From: Saccharospirillum sp039982735
Lineage (GTDB): Bacteria > Pseudomonadota > Gammaproteobacteria > Pseudomonadales > Natronospirillaceae
Direction: 5' to 3'
Assembly: GCF_039982735.1 (NCBI RefSeq)
Contig: NZ_JBDWXV010000011.1
Location: 62,001-126,000 of the forward strand
Length of the DNA stretch: 64,000 nucleotides
Part shown: piece by piece, positions 54,026-63,072 of the stretch
Position numbering within the stretch: the stretch's first letter is position 1
Layout of the letters: every line of letters starts with the position of its first letter
Position numbers and translations under genes: made by a program
The notes under the pieces: generated by a model
The model's input: only the letters and a program-made list of their open reading frames with translations
What the model was told of the DNA's origin: nothing
Databases searched by the model: none

Positions 54026-54920
54026 GGGCCCGTTTGGCCGACTGGTTGCGCCCCAGGGTTCGCAACGAGTCGAGTGTGAGTAGCATCAGGGCTGTCCAGA
54101 TCAGTCCGAAGGTGACCAGCTTGCCAGGGCTCAGGGTTTCGCCATAAACGAACACCGCCAGCAAGAACATGCCGCTCGGGGCAATGTATTGAAAGAAGCC
54201 GAGCGCGGTCAGGCTGATGCGATTGGCCGCCGCCGCAAAGCACATTAACGGCACCATCGTGACCGGACCCGCAGCAAACAGCAGCAGGTTGATTGACCAG
54301 GTATTTTCGACCAGGTTACTGGTCGGGCTGGTGGTCAATAATAAATAGCCAGCGGCAACGGGCAGCAGTAAACCGGTTTCCAGTGCCATGCCGGTAAAGC
54401 TGTCGACGCCGATTTTTTTACGCACCAGGCCATACAGCGCAAAGCTGGTGGCCAGTAGTAAGGCAACCCAGGGCAGGCGACCGAACTGGATAAGTTCGAA
54501 CGCAACGGCGGCGACACACAGCAACGCAGCGATGGTGCGTACCCGGTCGAGCCGGTCCCGGAAAAAGATCATGCCGAGCAGAATGTTCATCAGCGGGTTG
54601 ATGTAATAACCGAGGCTGGCGCTGAGCATGTAATTGCTTTGCACCGCCCAGATAAACAATCCCCAGTTAAACCCAATCAGTATTGTCGAAGCGAGCAAAT
54701 TCCAACGGGTTCTGGAAGAGCGCAGGGCGGTCATCAGGGCCGCGCGTTTGCGAAACAGGAAAATCAGACCCAGCGTTAACAGAAACGACCAGATGATGCG
54801 GTGCGACAACAATTCTGCTGCCGCAACGTCATCCATAATCTTGAAATAAATGGGGGCTACTGACCACAGAATGTAGGCGGTCAGTGCGTAAATAGCGCCG
54901 CTGCGCGTTGCGGATATCAT
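53991..54920 (-). CDS. rarD: RarD-family EamA transporter
   Basis: A 309-residue RarD-type DMT transporter with about ten helices. It shows AYILWSVAPIYFKIM, ELLSHRIIWSFLLTL, NWGLFIWAVQSNYMLSASLGYYI and a closing YIAPSGMFLLAVFVYGE. The 3' end overlaps LysE on the other strand by 35 bases. It is transcribed in the same direction as the MocR gene, eight bases after that gene's stop, so they may form one operon. Confidence 0.87.
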   Translation of the reverse strand: MISATRSGAIYALTAYILWSVAPIYFKIMDDVAAAELLSHRIIWSFLLTLGLIFLFRKRAALMTALRSSRTRWNLLASTILIGFNWGLFIWAVQSNYMLSASLGYYINPLMNILLGMIFFRDRLDRVRTIAALLCVAAVAFELIQFGRLPWVALLLATSFALYGLVRKKIGVDSFTGMALETGLLLPVAAGYLLLTTSPTSNLVENTWSINLLLFAAGPVTMVPLMCFAAAANRISLTALGFFQYIAPSGMFLLAVFVYGETLSPGKLVTFGLIWTALMLLTLDSLRTLGRNQSAKRALKASSAATSPK

Positions 54921-54927
54921 AGTCGCC

Positions 54928-56319
54928 TCAGATGTTGGTCAATGAATCCTGGGCATTGCCCGGGCTCTGGATCAGGTCGATTAGCGTGTCGATGGCGCTG
55001 AGTAACGTATCGCGTTTCAGCCGGCCACCAATGCAGATACGCACCGCTTGTGGGGCAGCGAATTGTCCGGCCGCAAACACTTCCGCTGGTTTCAGTTGAA
55101 TGCGATGCTCGGCCGCACGCGCAACCAGGTTGACCGCGCGCCAGGGGGCGGGTAAATCCAGCCAGACGTTGAAGCCGCCGCCGCGCGGGGTGAGCCCCAC
55201 CTGTCTCAATCGCTCGCAAACTGCGTTCTGGCGCCAGTCTATCTCGGCTTGCTGACGGGCCAGCAGTTGGTCGGCATAGCCATTGTTCAGCCAGTCGCAG
55301 GCGACTTCGGTGGTCAGCGGAATGGCCATCCAGCAAGTGGCTCGAAAGGCCGCACCGATAGCATTCACCCATTCTTCGGGTGCGCGCATAAAACCCACGT
55401 GCAAGCCACCACATAACGCCTTGGACAGGCTGGCGATGGTGACGGTGATGTCCGGGTGGCGCAGGCTAAAAGAAGGCTGGGCCGGATCGCCCAGGCAGCC
55501 TTGCACATCGTCTTCAATTACGGTGATTTGATACTGCCGGCAAATGAGCGCCAGCTCATCAATACGCAATTGAGACATCGAACCGCCGGTTGGGTTCTGC
55601 ATCCGGGTCATCAGGTACAGCACCCGTGGCGGGTGGCGCTGGCACTGGCTTTCCAGTGCTTCGGGCGTCAAGCCCTGGTCGTCGATCGCCAGCGGCATCA
55701 GTCGCAGGTTTTGCTGCGTGGCTGCCGCGACCAACCCCGGGTAAGTCAGCCCCTCGCAAGCCAGCCCATCGCCGGGTTGCAGCAGGGCATTGAGCGCAAC
55801 GTAGAACCCGTGCTGACCGCCCAGTGTGACCAGTAAATCGTCACTGTTGAAGTCGCCGAGGCCGGTTTTTAGCAACCAGCGACGGCCCGCTTCACGGTGG
55901 TGTGCGAGGCCAAATTCAGACTGGTAGCGCAACAGGTGAGGCAATACATCAGAGTGTTGCAGCGTTGCCAGGGTGCGGGTTAGCTGTTCAGACTGATCCA
56001 TTTCCAGTGCAATGCTGAAGCCCAGATCGATACCGGTATCGACGGTTGAATCGGTGACTTTGAAGCTGGCGGTGCCGGGGTTCAAACCGCGAATGAAAGT
56101 GCCGCTGCCGACCCGGGCTTCGATCAACCGGCGACGCTCGGCCTCGGCATAGGCGCGGGTGACTGTGCCAACAGTGACACCCAATTGCTCGGCCAATTGC
56201 CGGTGTGTCGGCAGGCGGTCGCCGGGCTTGAGCTCGCCATCTTGAACGGCGCGCTCAATGCGGTTGGCCAATGCCTTGTATTTGGGGCCGGTTTGACCGG
56301 TCAGTGTTAGGATTGTCAT
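54928..56319 (-). CDS. MocR-type PLP-dependent GntR family regulator
   Basis: A 463-residue fusion of an N-terminal GntR winged helix (about 10-75, with DGELKPGDRLPTHRQLAEQLGVT and VTRAYAEAERRRLI) and a fold-type I aminotransferase-like domain (about 100-463). PLP site pieces are MTRMQNPTGGSM, VIEDDVQG and the lysine in IASLSKALCGGL. MocR proteins act as PLP-dependent regulators. ATG 56319 avoids an upstream ATG whose codons lie in repeat copy 4. Its targets may be the flanking exporters. Confidence 0.84.
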   Translation of the reverse strand: MTILTLTGQTGPKYKALANRIERAVQDGELKPGDRLPTHRQLAEQLGVTVGTVTRAYAEAERRRLIEARVGSGTFIRGLNPGTASFKVTDSTVDTGIDLGFSIALEMDQSEQLTRTLATLQHSDVLPHLLRYQSEFGLAHHREAGRRWLLKTGLGDFNSDDLLVTLGGQHGFYVALNALLQPGDGLACEGLTYPGLVAAATQQNLRLMPLAIDDQGLTPEALESQCQRHPPRVLYLMTRMQNPTGGSMSQLRIDELALICRQYQITVIEDDVQGCLGDPAQPSFSLRHPDITVTIASLSKALCGGLHVGFMRAPEEWVNAIGAAFRATCWMAIPLTTEVACDWLNNGYADQLLARQQAEIDWRQNAVCERLRQVGLTPRGGGFNVWLDLPAPWRAVNLVARAAEHRIQLKPAEVFAAGQFAAPQAVRICIGGRLKRDTLLSAIDTLIDLIQSPGNAQDSLTNI

Positions 56320-56385
56320 GGTGACAAAGAACTGCTTGCAGTGAATTGTCGTCGTATTACACTGCAATTGTTCGCTTTTGTCGAA

Positions 56386-56547
56386 CACAAATTCGGATCT
56401 AAGTGCTGGGGTTCGCTGAGTGGTCATGGCCCGCGTCGGCTACCGGTGGTGCCTCTGCGGGGTCGGCGTGAATCCATCCATGGAGCCTAGACCGCAGAGG
56501 CACCACCGGCACCCGCCGCTTACATTGTACGAACTTCGGAATGTACA
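56386..56547. repeat. Structured intergenic repeat, copy 4 (short form)
   Basis: Inner arms of 18 perfectly complementary bases lie at 56443-56460 (CCGGTGGTGCCTCTGCGG) and 56492-56509, again unlike those of other copies. The core includes the 27-base string at 56471-56497 that is identical in copy 2. The right end (CGAACTTCGGAATGTAC, about 56530-56546) is a degenerate version of the terminal repeat, and the left end (CACAAATTCGGATCT at 56386) is weaker. It lies between the divergent MocR and AlaX genes. Confidence 0.65.
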
Positions 56548-56595
56548 TCTGAATTGATTTTGTGATTGAAATCGTATCGATACAAAGGAAGGTTT

Positions 56596-57309
56596 ATGAA
56601 CTCTTATCGTTTTTATCAGGATGCCTATCAAACCGAACTTGATACCCAGGTGGTTCGCCTGGAGGGCAATCGGTTAGAGTTGGCCGATACGATTTTTTAT
56701 CCGCATGGTGGCGGCCAGCCGGGTGATAGTGGTGTGTTGATCGTTGGCGATCAACGCATTGCAATAACGGACACCCGTTACAGTCAGGACCGGTCAGTCA
56801 TTGAACATTTTTTGGATGAAGCCGTGAGTGAAGGGCTTGGCCTAAGTGAAGGCGATGCGGTAACGATCACCTTGAACTGGGCACGGCGTCATCGTCATAT
56901 GCGCATGCACAGTTGTCTGCATTTGCTGTGTTACCTGATCAAAGACCCGGTAACGGGTGGCAACGTGGGTACCGAGTTAAGCCGGGCTGAATTTGATCTG
57001 TCGGAACCCCTCGACAAAGCCGAACTGGAAGCGCGGTTGAATGCCACCATTGCCGAAGGTGCAGCGGTGTCGACCGAGTGGTTACCCGAGTCGATTCTGG
57101 ATGAGCAGCCGGAGCTGGTGCGAACCATGAGCGTGCAACCACCGCGGGGCCATGGGGCCATTCGGATGGTGCGGGTTGAAGGGCTGGATTATCAGCCCTG
57201 TGGAGGCACTCATGTGAATAATATTGCTGAGATTGGGCAAGTGCGAATTCCCAGTATCAAAAGCAAAGGCAAGCAAAACAAACGGATCAATATTGAATTG
57301 GTCGACTGA
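56596..57309 (+). CDS. alaX: Alanyl-tRNA editing protein AlaX
   Basis: A 237-residue trans-editing hydrolase that removes serine (or glycine) from mischarged tRNA(Ala). It resembles the editing domain of AlaRS: FYPHGGGQPGDSG near 35-45, the zinc residues His105 and His109 in MHSCLHLL, and Cys202 and His206 in PCGGTHV. It is a stand-alone protein without aminoacylation domain. ATG 56596 follows AAAGGAAGG. A LysE-type exporter follows after 44 bases. Confidence 0.92.
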   Translation: MNSYRFYQDAYQTELDTQVVRLEGNRLELADTIFYPHGGGQPGDSGVLIVGDQRIAITDTRYSQDRSVIEHFLDEAVSEGLGLSEGDAVTITLNWARRHRHMRMHSCLHLLCYLIKDPVTGGNVGTELSRAEFDLSEPLDKAELEARLNATIAEGAAVSTEWLPESILDEQPELVRTMSVQPPRGHGAIRMVRVEGLDYQPCGGTHVNNIAEIGQVRIPSIKSKGKQNKRINIELVD

Positions 57310-57353
57310 CCCATTAATCCGGGCTGCCAGTGCAGCCTATGAGGCCTGACTAA

Positions 57354-57959
57354 ATGGACGCTTTAACCCTCGGTTTTTTATTGCCGATTGTGGTTTATAC
57401 CTTCAGCACGACGATAACACCGGGACCCAATGTATTGATGGTAACGGCCTCTGGCATGAACTTTGGCTTGCGCCGCACCATGCCGCACATTACCGGTATC
57501 TGCATAGGTTTTCTGACGCTCAACTTAGTCGTGGCCAGTGGCATAGGCGCGCTCTTGCTGGCCGTGCCGCAACTGCATTTGGCACTGAAGATTATTGGGT
57601 CGATCTACCTGTTGTGGCTCGCCTGGAACATTGCCACGGCGGGAGGCATGGCCCGGGTAGACGGCGAGGCCCGCCCAATGCGCTGGTGGCATGCCGCGCT
57701 GTTTCAGGTCGTAAACCCCAAAGCCTGGGCGATGGCGATTACCGGCATAGCGGCCTTCAGTTTGCCGGGCGATGACTATTGGCCGAGTGCACTGGCCGTG
57801 GCCTTTATGTTCGCCCTGATGACGTACCCCTGCAGTTGCGTCTGGGCGGTACTGGGCTCCCAGCTACGCCGCTGGCTGGAAGCGCCTGCCCGGCTGCGGA
57901 TGTTCAATCTGGTGCTGGGAATTTTGACCGCTCTGTGTGTCGTTTTTATTTTGATGTAA
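57354..57959 (+). CDS. LysE family amino acid exporter
   Basis: A 201-residue inner-membrane exporter of the LysE/RhtB family. It contains TITPGPNVLMVTASGMNFGLRR near 20-40 and FQVVNPKAWAMAITGIAAF with the NPK motif, and has about six hydrophobic helices. It probably shares a transcript with alaX and ends in a clear terminator. The neighbourhood suggests export of a neutral amino acid, such as alanine or serine, but this is inference. Confidence 0.86.
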   Translation: MDALTLGFLLPIVVYTFSTTITPGPNVLMVTASGMNFGLRRTMPHITGICIGFLTLNLVVASGIGALLLAVPQLHLALKIIGSIYLLWLAWNIATAGGMARVDGEARPMRWWHAALFQVVNPKAWAMAITGIAAFSLPGDDYWPSALAVAFMFALMTYPCSCVWAVLGSQLRRWLEAPARLRMFNLVLGILTALCVVFILM

Positions 57960-57996
57960 TGACACGACCGTCAAGCTCCCAGTAAGCAAGTTGCCC

Positions 57997-58044
57997 AATC
58001 CTCGCCGACGAAATCCTCCCATGCAGTCGTGCGAGGATTTTTTT
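57997..58044 (+). terminator. Rho-independent terminator after LysE
   Basis: AATCCTCGC and GCGAGGATT form a 9-base perfect stem around a loop, followed by seven T. It overlaps the last bases of the convergent sugar phosphorylase gene. Confidence 0.85.
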
Positions 58045-59788
58045 AGGCCTTGTCAACAGCAACGAGCCACAGACACTGATAGGGCTGAAGGACCAAGTCA
58101 TCCTCTTCGCAGTAAATCACCTCGCTGATCAGATCCCGGTACTGGTGATCGTCATTCTTAGGTACCAGTCGCATCAGTGCCAGCGTTTGGGCGACTGAGG
58201 TGACGTTAAAAACGCCGTATACCCGCTGTTGTTCACTGTCGCGTATCACCACGAACAGGCTCGATCCCAGATCCTGTACCCGCTGTCGGCTGGCCGGGTG
58301 GAACGCTTTACTTCCTTTGCGCAGACGAAGCCGGTGCGCGAGCTCCTGGCTGACCAGGTGGGACGGATGCCGTGCATCCTTCATGGCTTCGGCAAGTGGT
58401 CCCCAGTCCCAGATTTTGCGGTTAATGGAACGCAACCGGCCGGTGCGCTCGACGCCGGCAATGTCGTTGGGCGTGGCGATCAGTGATTGCAGGTAGAAAG
58501 CCGGCACACCCTGAAGCGTCATCATCAGTGTCTGGGAGCACAGAAAGCGTTCGATCTGCCATTGATCGGGCCCGGTTCGGGTTCCCCTGAGGGCATCGAA
58601 GTAGCTGATGTTGATTTCATAGGGGCTGTCCGGCCCGCGAGGGTTGGCTTTCATGCTGACGTAGCCACCGAACTGGTGCATGCAGTCCAGCAGGCTCTGG
58701 ATTTCATAAGGCGGCAGAATACCCTCCAGTGCACGCAGACCCACACCGTCGTGGCTGGCGGTGAAGTTCAGATAAGTGCCGCCTTCCGGTGGCGGGGCGA
58801 GTGTCAGCGCCCAGTTGGTGAGCAGGTCGGCATTGCCCCGGTTCAGGGTGTAGAGAATCAGTGGGGGCAGGGCGAACTGATAGACCATGGCGGCTTCGTC
58901 GCCCTGGCCAAAGTACGACAGGTTTTCCTGGTGGGGTACATTGGTTTCGGTCACCAGCTCTACCCAGGGCGCAATGGCGTCGACCAGATCCCGCATCAGC
59001 TTGACCACTTCATGAGTCTGCGGCAGGTGAATGCAGGAGGTGCCGAGTTCCTTCCACAGAAACGCCACCGCATCGAGCCGGACCAACCGCGCGCCTTTCG
59101 ACAGGTAGAACAGAAAAATATCCATCATCGCCAACAAGACGTCGGGATTACTGTAGTTCAGATCGATCTGGTCTTCACTGAAGGTTGCCCAGACGTGGCG
59201 CGTACCCCGGTGCGTATGGATGGGAGCCAACAAGGGGCTGGAACGCGGCCGAACCACCTCGGAGACATCGGTTTGCGGGTCCATCTCGATAAAGTAATTG
59301 CAGCCGGGTTCCTGATTCTGAATGTACTCGATGAACCAGAGGTTCTCGCGCGAGCAGTGGTTCAGTACCAGATCGAACATGATCCCAAAGCGTCGAGCCA
59401 GGGCATCAATGTGGTCCCATTGGCCGACACTGGGCCGAACCTGCTTGAAGTCGATAACGGAAAAGCCGTCATCCGAGCTGAATGGGTAAAAGGGCAGTAA
59501 ATGGATATTGGTGATCAGATCGGGGTAGAAGTCTTCCAGAAACCGCTCCAGCTGCATCAGCCCGGGTTCTTCGCGCTGGCGAATGGCATCACCGTAAGTG
59601 ATCAGCAGGGTATCCGTTTCATCCAGCCCGGGGTCCCGGGTGTGATGGTAAATGACGGGCTGGTAGCGCTGTACCAGGCCCATCAACTGGTCGGTAATCG
59701 CTTCCGCACGGTGGGCACCATACAGCCGAGCCAGCCGCGTATGGGCTGAGATTTTCAACCGGTCCAGTGAACCGTCCTGGCTTGTCAT
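58043..59788 (-). CDS. GH13 subfamily 18 sugar phosphorylase (sucrose/glucosylglycerate phosphorylase-like)
   Basis: A 581-residue GH13_18 enzyme with a (beta/alpha)8 barrel (about 45-480). Catalytic residues are the nucleophile Asp239 (VRLDAVAF), the acid/base Glu281 (VTETNVPHQEN) and the transition-state Asp347 (ASHDGVG). The family phosphorylates sucrose, glucosylglycerate or glucosylglycerol and releases alpha-glucose-1-phosphate; which of these is cleaved is not clear from sequence alone. There is no signal peptide. It is divergent from galU, whose substrate is glucose-1-phosphate. Confidence 0.85.
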   Translation of the reverse strand: MTSQDGSLDRLKISAHTRLARLYGAHRAEAITDQLMGLVQRYQPVIYHHTRDPGLDETDTLLITYGDAIRQREEPGLMQLERFLEDFYPDLITNIHLLPFYPFSSDDGFSVIDFKQVRPSVGQWDHIDALARRFGIMFDLVLNHCSRENLWFIEYIQNQEPGCNYFIEMDPQTDVSEVVRPRSSPLLAPIHTHRGTRHVWATFSEDQIDLNYSNPDVLLAMMDIFLFYLSKGARLVRLDAVAFLWKELGTSCIHLPQTHEVVKLMRDLVDAIAPWVELVTETNVPHQENLSYFGQGDEAAMVYQFALPPLILYTLNRGNADLLTNWALTLAPPPEGGTYLNFTASHDGVGLRALEGILPPYEIQSLLDCMHQFGGYVSMKANPRGPDSPYEINISYFDALRGTRTGPDQWQIERFLCSQTLMMTLQGVPAFYLQSLIATPNDIAGVERTGRLRSINRKIWDWGPLAEAMKDARHPSHLVSQELAHRLRLRKGSKAFHPASRQRVQDLGSSLFVVIRDSEQQRVYGVFNVTSVAQTLALMRLVPKNDDHQYRDLISEVIYCEEDDLVLQPYQCLWLVAVDKA

Positions 59789-60121
59789 AATGCGTCCTCT
59801 TGTTCGCGGTTATACTTATGCGTCACAATTCAGCCTGAGTTTGGCACGGCTAGAGCCGGCATGCACCGCATTGGTGCTACCGACCATTTTGGTGCAGAAT
59901 GATGGTCGATTTAAGGGCTGGCCATTCCCTTTGGCTGACCCGGGCACCGCTCCCGCCAGTTAAGGGCTGTGGAGAGAGTGACCTTGTTGTTTTTCATCGC
60001 AAAGGTCGCGCCAAAAATGTTACTGGTCAGGGAATTGCAAGACTGAACACAGACTCGCTGAGCCAGGCCTGGCCGAACCGGTCAGCTCAGTGGCGCTAAA
60101 CACACTGGAAGAGGACGTAAC
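59789..60121. other. 333-base divergent spacer between sugar phosphorylase and galU
   Basis: A short open stretch at 59899-60099 has no credible ribosome site or family pattern and is left out. The spacer should contain promoters for both genes. A GGAAGAGGACG ribosome site (60107-60117) precedes the galU ATG. No strong operator palindrome was seen. Confidence 0.45.
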
Positions 60122-60964
60122 ATGATCCGCAAATGTTTGTTTCCCGTGGGTGGCTATGGCACCCGGTTTCTACCGGCCACCAAAGCCCTCCCCAAAGAAA
60201 TGCTGCCCATCGTCAACAAACCCCTGGTGCAATACGGGGTGGAAGAGTCCATTGAGTCCGGTTTGTATGAAATAGGCTTCGTAACCGGCCGGGGCAAACG
60301 CGCTATCGCCGACCACTTCGATATATCCTATGAGTTGGAACATCAGATCAACGGCTCCGACAAGGAAAAATACCTGACCTCCATTCGCCATGTCATGCAC
60401 GAAGGCGTCTTCTCCTTCACCCGCCAGAAAGAAATGAAAGGCCTCGGCCACGCCATTCTGGCTGGCGAAACGCTGATCGGCAGCGAACCGTTCGGTGTGG
60501 TACTGGCCGATGACCTGTGCATTCCGGATGCGGATGGTGAAAACGTCATGGCGCAAATGGTCAAGGTGTTCAAACAGTTCCGTTGCTCTATCGTCGCGGT
60601 GATGGAAGTGCCCGAAGACGAGATTCACAAATACGGTGTTATCGAAGGCGAAGAGATGAAGGACGGTCTCTACCGCGTGAAAAGCATGGTCGAGAAACCG
60701 AAGAAAGAAGACGCCCCCAGCAATCTGGCCGTCATCGGGCGCTACATTTTAACGCCAGATATTTTCGACATTCTGCGCGACACCCCCCCGGGCAAGAACA
60801 ATGAAATTCAGTTGACCGACGCATTGATGACCCAGGCGCAGGATGGCGTTGTGATGGCCTACCGCTTCAAAGGGACCCGGTTTGACTGTGGCTCGGTTGA
60901 AGGCTTTGTTGAAGCGACGAATTATTGCTTTGAAGAGTTGTACAAGAAGGGCAATTTGAACTGA
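60122..60964 (+). CDS. galU: UTP-glucose-1-phosphate uridylyltransferase GalU
   Basis: A 280-residue enzyme that makes UDP-glucose for exopolysaccharide, LPS and other glycosides. It begins IRKCLFPVGGYGTRFLPATKALPKEMLPIVNKPL, the classic nucleotide-binding and Lys-activating region, and has SMVEKPKKEDAPSNLAVIGRYIL and NEIQLTDAL further on. The length is standard. ATG 60122 follows AGAGGACG. It ends in a bidirectional terminator. Confidence 0.95.
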   Translation: MIRKCLFPVGGYGTRFLPATKALPKEMLPIVNKPLVQYGVEESIESGLYEIGFVTGRGKRAIADHFDISYELEHQINGSDKEKYLTSIRHVMHEGVFSFTRQKEMKGLGHAILAGETLIGSEPFGVVLADDLCIPDADGENVMAQMVKVFKQFRCSIVAVMEVPEDEIHKYGVIEGEEMKDGLYRVKSMVEKPKKEDAPSNLAVIGRYILTPDIFDILRDTPPGKNNEIQLTDALMTQAQDGVVMAYRFKGTRFDCGSVEGFVEATNYCFEELYKKGNLN

Positions 60965-61002
60965 GTTATTAGTGAACGTTATTGGCTAGAAAAATACCTA
61001 TA

Positions 61003-61035
61003 AAAAAGGGTCGCTCAAAATTGGCGACCCTTTTT
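61003..61035. terminator. Bidirectional rho-independent terminator
   Basis: AAAAAGGGTCGC and GCGACCCTTTTT pair over 12 bases with a nine-base loop. It lies between the ends of galU (plus) and fabB (minus) and can stop transcription from either side. Confidence 0.9.
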
Positions 61036-61090
61036 ATTATTCTAACGGTTTTCTTCAGGCGATGATTAACCCACTGTCCTGATAATCAGG

Positions 61091-62308
61091 CTAGCCCTGA
61101 TACCGCTGCATAACCAACGTTGCGTTGGTGCCACCGAAACCGAAGCTGTTCGACATAACCCGGTTCAGGGTGACGTTGTCTTTGCGTTCGGTGACGACGT
61201 TGGCGTCGCCTGCTTCCGGATCGAGGTTTTCAACGTTTTTGCTGGCGGCGATGAAGTTGTTTTGCATCATCAGCAGGGAGTAGATGGCTTCCTGCACGCC
61301 GGCAGCGCCGAGGCTGTGACCGGAGAGTGACTTGGTTGAGGCGACTGGCGGCATCGCATCGCCGAAGACGGTGCGCACGGCTTTCAGTTCGGTGACGTCA
61401 CCGGCGGGCGTCGAGGTGCCGTGGGCGTTGATGTAATCGATGTCGCCATCGACCGTGCTCATCGCCATTTGCATGCAGCGAACTGCGCCTTCGCCACTGG
61501 GTGCGACCATGTTGTAGCCATCGCTGGTGGCGCCATAGCCGACGACTTCCGCGTAGATTTTGGCACCGCGAGCTTTGGCGTGTTCCAGTTCTTCCAGCAC
61601 CAGCATACCGCCGCCGCCAGCAATGACAAAGCCATCGCGGTTGGCGTCGTAAGCGCGGCTGGCGCGTTCCGGTTCGTCGTTGTATTGGGTTGAGAGGGCA
61701 CCCATGGCGTCGAACAGACAGCTCATGGTCCAGTGCTCGGCTTCACCGCCACCGGCGAAGACAATGTCTTGTTTGCCGAGTTGGATCAGCTCTGCCGCAT
61801 TGCCAATGCAGTGTGCACTTGTGGAGCAGGCGGACGTTATGGAGTAGTTTACGCCTTTGATCTGGAACGGGGTGGCCAGGCAAGCCGAAACCGTTGAACC
61901 CATGGTTTGGGTTACGCGGTAGGGGCCGACACGTTTCAGGCCTTTCTCGCGCAGAATGTCGGCCGCTTCGGTCTGGCTGTCGGAATCGGCACCGCCGGAA
62001 CCGGCGATCAGACCGGTGCGGATGTTCGATACCTGCTCGGGTGTCAGGCCCGAATCTTTGATGGCCTGATCCATTGAAATGTAGGCATAGCCTGCTGCCT
62101 TGCCCATAAAGCGGATGGCTTTGCGGTCAATGTGATCAGCCAGGTTGATGTCGGGTGTGCCGCTGACGTGGCTGCGCATGCCCATATCGGCGTATGTCTG
62201 GTTGAAGCGAATGCCCGATTTGCCCTCACGCAGGCTCTCGGTGACGGTCTCGGCATCGTTGCCCAGGCAAGAAACAATGCCAAGGCCGGTAACTACGACT
62301 CTTCTCAC
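61091..62308 (-). CDS. fabB: 3-oxoacyl-[acyl-carrier-protein] synthase I FabB
   Basis: A 405-residue condensing enzyme for unsaturated and saturated fatty acid elongation. The nucleophile is Cys161 in TSACSTSAHC, with the two catalytic His in HGTSTPAGD and SGHSLGAAG. It begins MRRVVVTGLGIVSCLGND. ATG 62308 is two bases after the fabA stop, so the genes form a fabA-fabB operon. The pair is typical of gammaproteobacteria that make unsaturated acids anaerobically. Confidence 0.95.
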   Translation of the reverse strand: MRRVVVTGLGIVSCLGNDAETVTESLREGKSGIRFNQTYADMGMRSHVSGTPDINLADHIDRKAIRFMGKAAGYAYISMDQAIKDSGLTPEQVSNIRTGLIAGSGGADSDSQTEAADILREKGLKRVGPYRVTQTMGSTVSACLATPFQIKGVNYSITSACSTSAHCIGNAAELIQLGKQDIVFAGGGEAEHWTMSCLFDAMGALSTQYNDEPERASRAYDANRDGFVIAGGGGMLVLEELEHAKARGAKIYAEVVGYGATSDGYNMVAPSGEGAVRCMQMAMSTVDGDIDYINAHGTSTPAGDVTELKAVRTVFGDAMPPVASTKSLSGHSLGAAGVQEAIYSLLMMQNNFIAASKNVENLDPEAGDANVVTERKDNVTLNRVMSNSFGFGGTNATLVMQRYQG

Positions 62309-62310
62309 GA

Positions 62311-62832
62311 TCAGGCTCCCATTTGTTCAGGTTTGAACAGACCGACTTTCAGGTCCTTGGCAAAGTAGATGGGTTTGCCGTCGCATTCAACCACGCCATC
62401 GGCAATGCCCATAACCAGGCGGGATTCCATAACACGCTTGATGTTCAGCTTGTACACGACTTTCTTGGCATCCGGCATGATCTGGCCCTTGAAGGTCAGT
62501 TCGCCAACGCCCAGGGCACGGCCTCTACCGGCATTGCCGCGCCAGCCGAGGAAGAAGCCGACCAGCTGCCACATGGCATCCAGGCCCAGGCAGCCGGGCA
62601 TGACCGGGTCTCCGGGGAAGTGGCACTGGAAGAACCAGAGGTCCGGGTTGATGTCGAGTTCGGCAATGATTTCGCCTTTGCCGTACTGGCCACCTTCATC
62701 GGTGATCAGGGCAATGCGGTCCATCATCAGCATGTTATCGACCGGCAGCTGGGCATTACCCGGCCCGAACATGCGTCCGTAACCGCATTCGATCAGGTCC
62801 GCTTTGTCTAGGGAGGAGGGGCGATCTGTCAT
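62311..62832 (-). CDS. fabA: 3-hydroxydecanoyl-ACP dehydratase/isomerase FabA
   Basis: A 173-residue enzyme that dehydrates 3-hydroxyacyl-ACP and isomerises trans-2- to cis-3-decenoyl-ACP, the branch point to unsaturated fatty acids. The hot-dog fold has catalytic His71 in FFQCHFPGDPVMPG and Asp85 in LGLDAMWQL. The length matches the family. It is first in fabA-fabB. No FabR or FadR operator was recognised in the 272-base spacer upstream. Confidence 0.95.
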   Translation of the reverse strand: MTDRPSSLDKADLIECGYGRMFGPGNAQLPVDNMLMMDRIALITDEGGQYGKGEIIAELDINPDLWFFQCHFPGDPVMPGCLGLDAMWQLVGFFLGWRGNAGRGRALGVGELTFKGQIMPDAKKVVYKLNIKRVMESRLVMGIADGVVECDGKPIYFAKDLKVGLFKPEQMGA

Positions 62833-63072
62833 AACTGTCGGATTCCGTGTAGTTGTAAGTAATGAGTTGAGTGTAACGTCTTTAAGAATATGGGTCGCAT
62901 GGCGGCACTGCTCAGCGTGTCGTGGGTTAGTTTAGCACCTACCCGATGTTATTTTTGTGGCGCTGCGGTGCCATCTGCGTTGTCTGTTGACCGACAATAC
63001 TGGAATACCCCTGGCTATTCCATGCTGTGCGGGAAAAAGTGAGTGAAGGCGGGCGCAGGGGTGACCCCCTAA

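Noticed and set aside
8084..56547. CRISPR array or integron attC sites as explanation of the repeated elements
   Set aside because: The copies are tens of kilobases apart with no regular spacers or cas genes, and the ends lack the GTTRRRY/RYYYAAC core of attC sites. No integrase gene is in the window.
59899..60099. 66-residue open frame before galU
   Set aside because: No ribosome site or family pattern is seen, and the spacer must hold two promoters.
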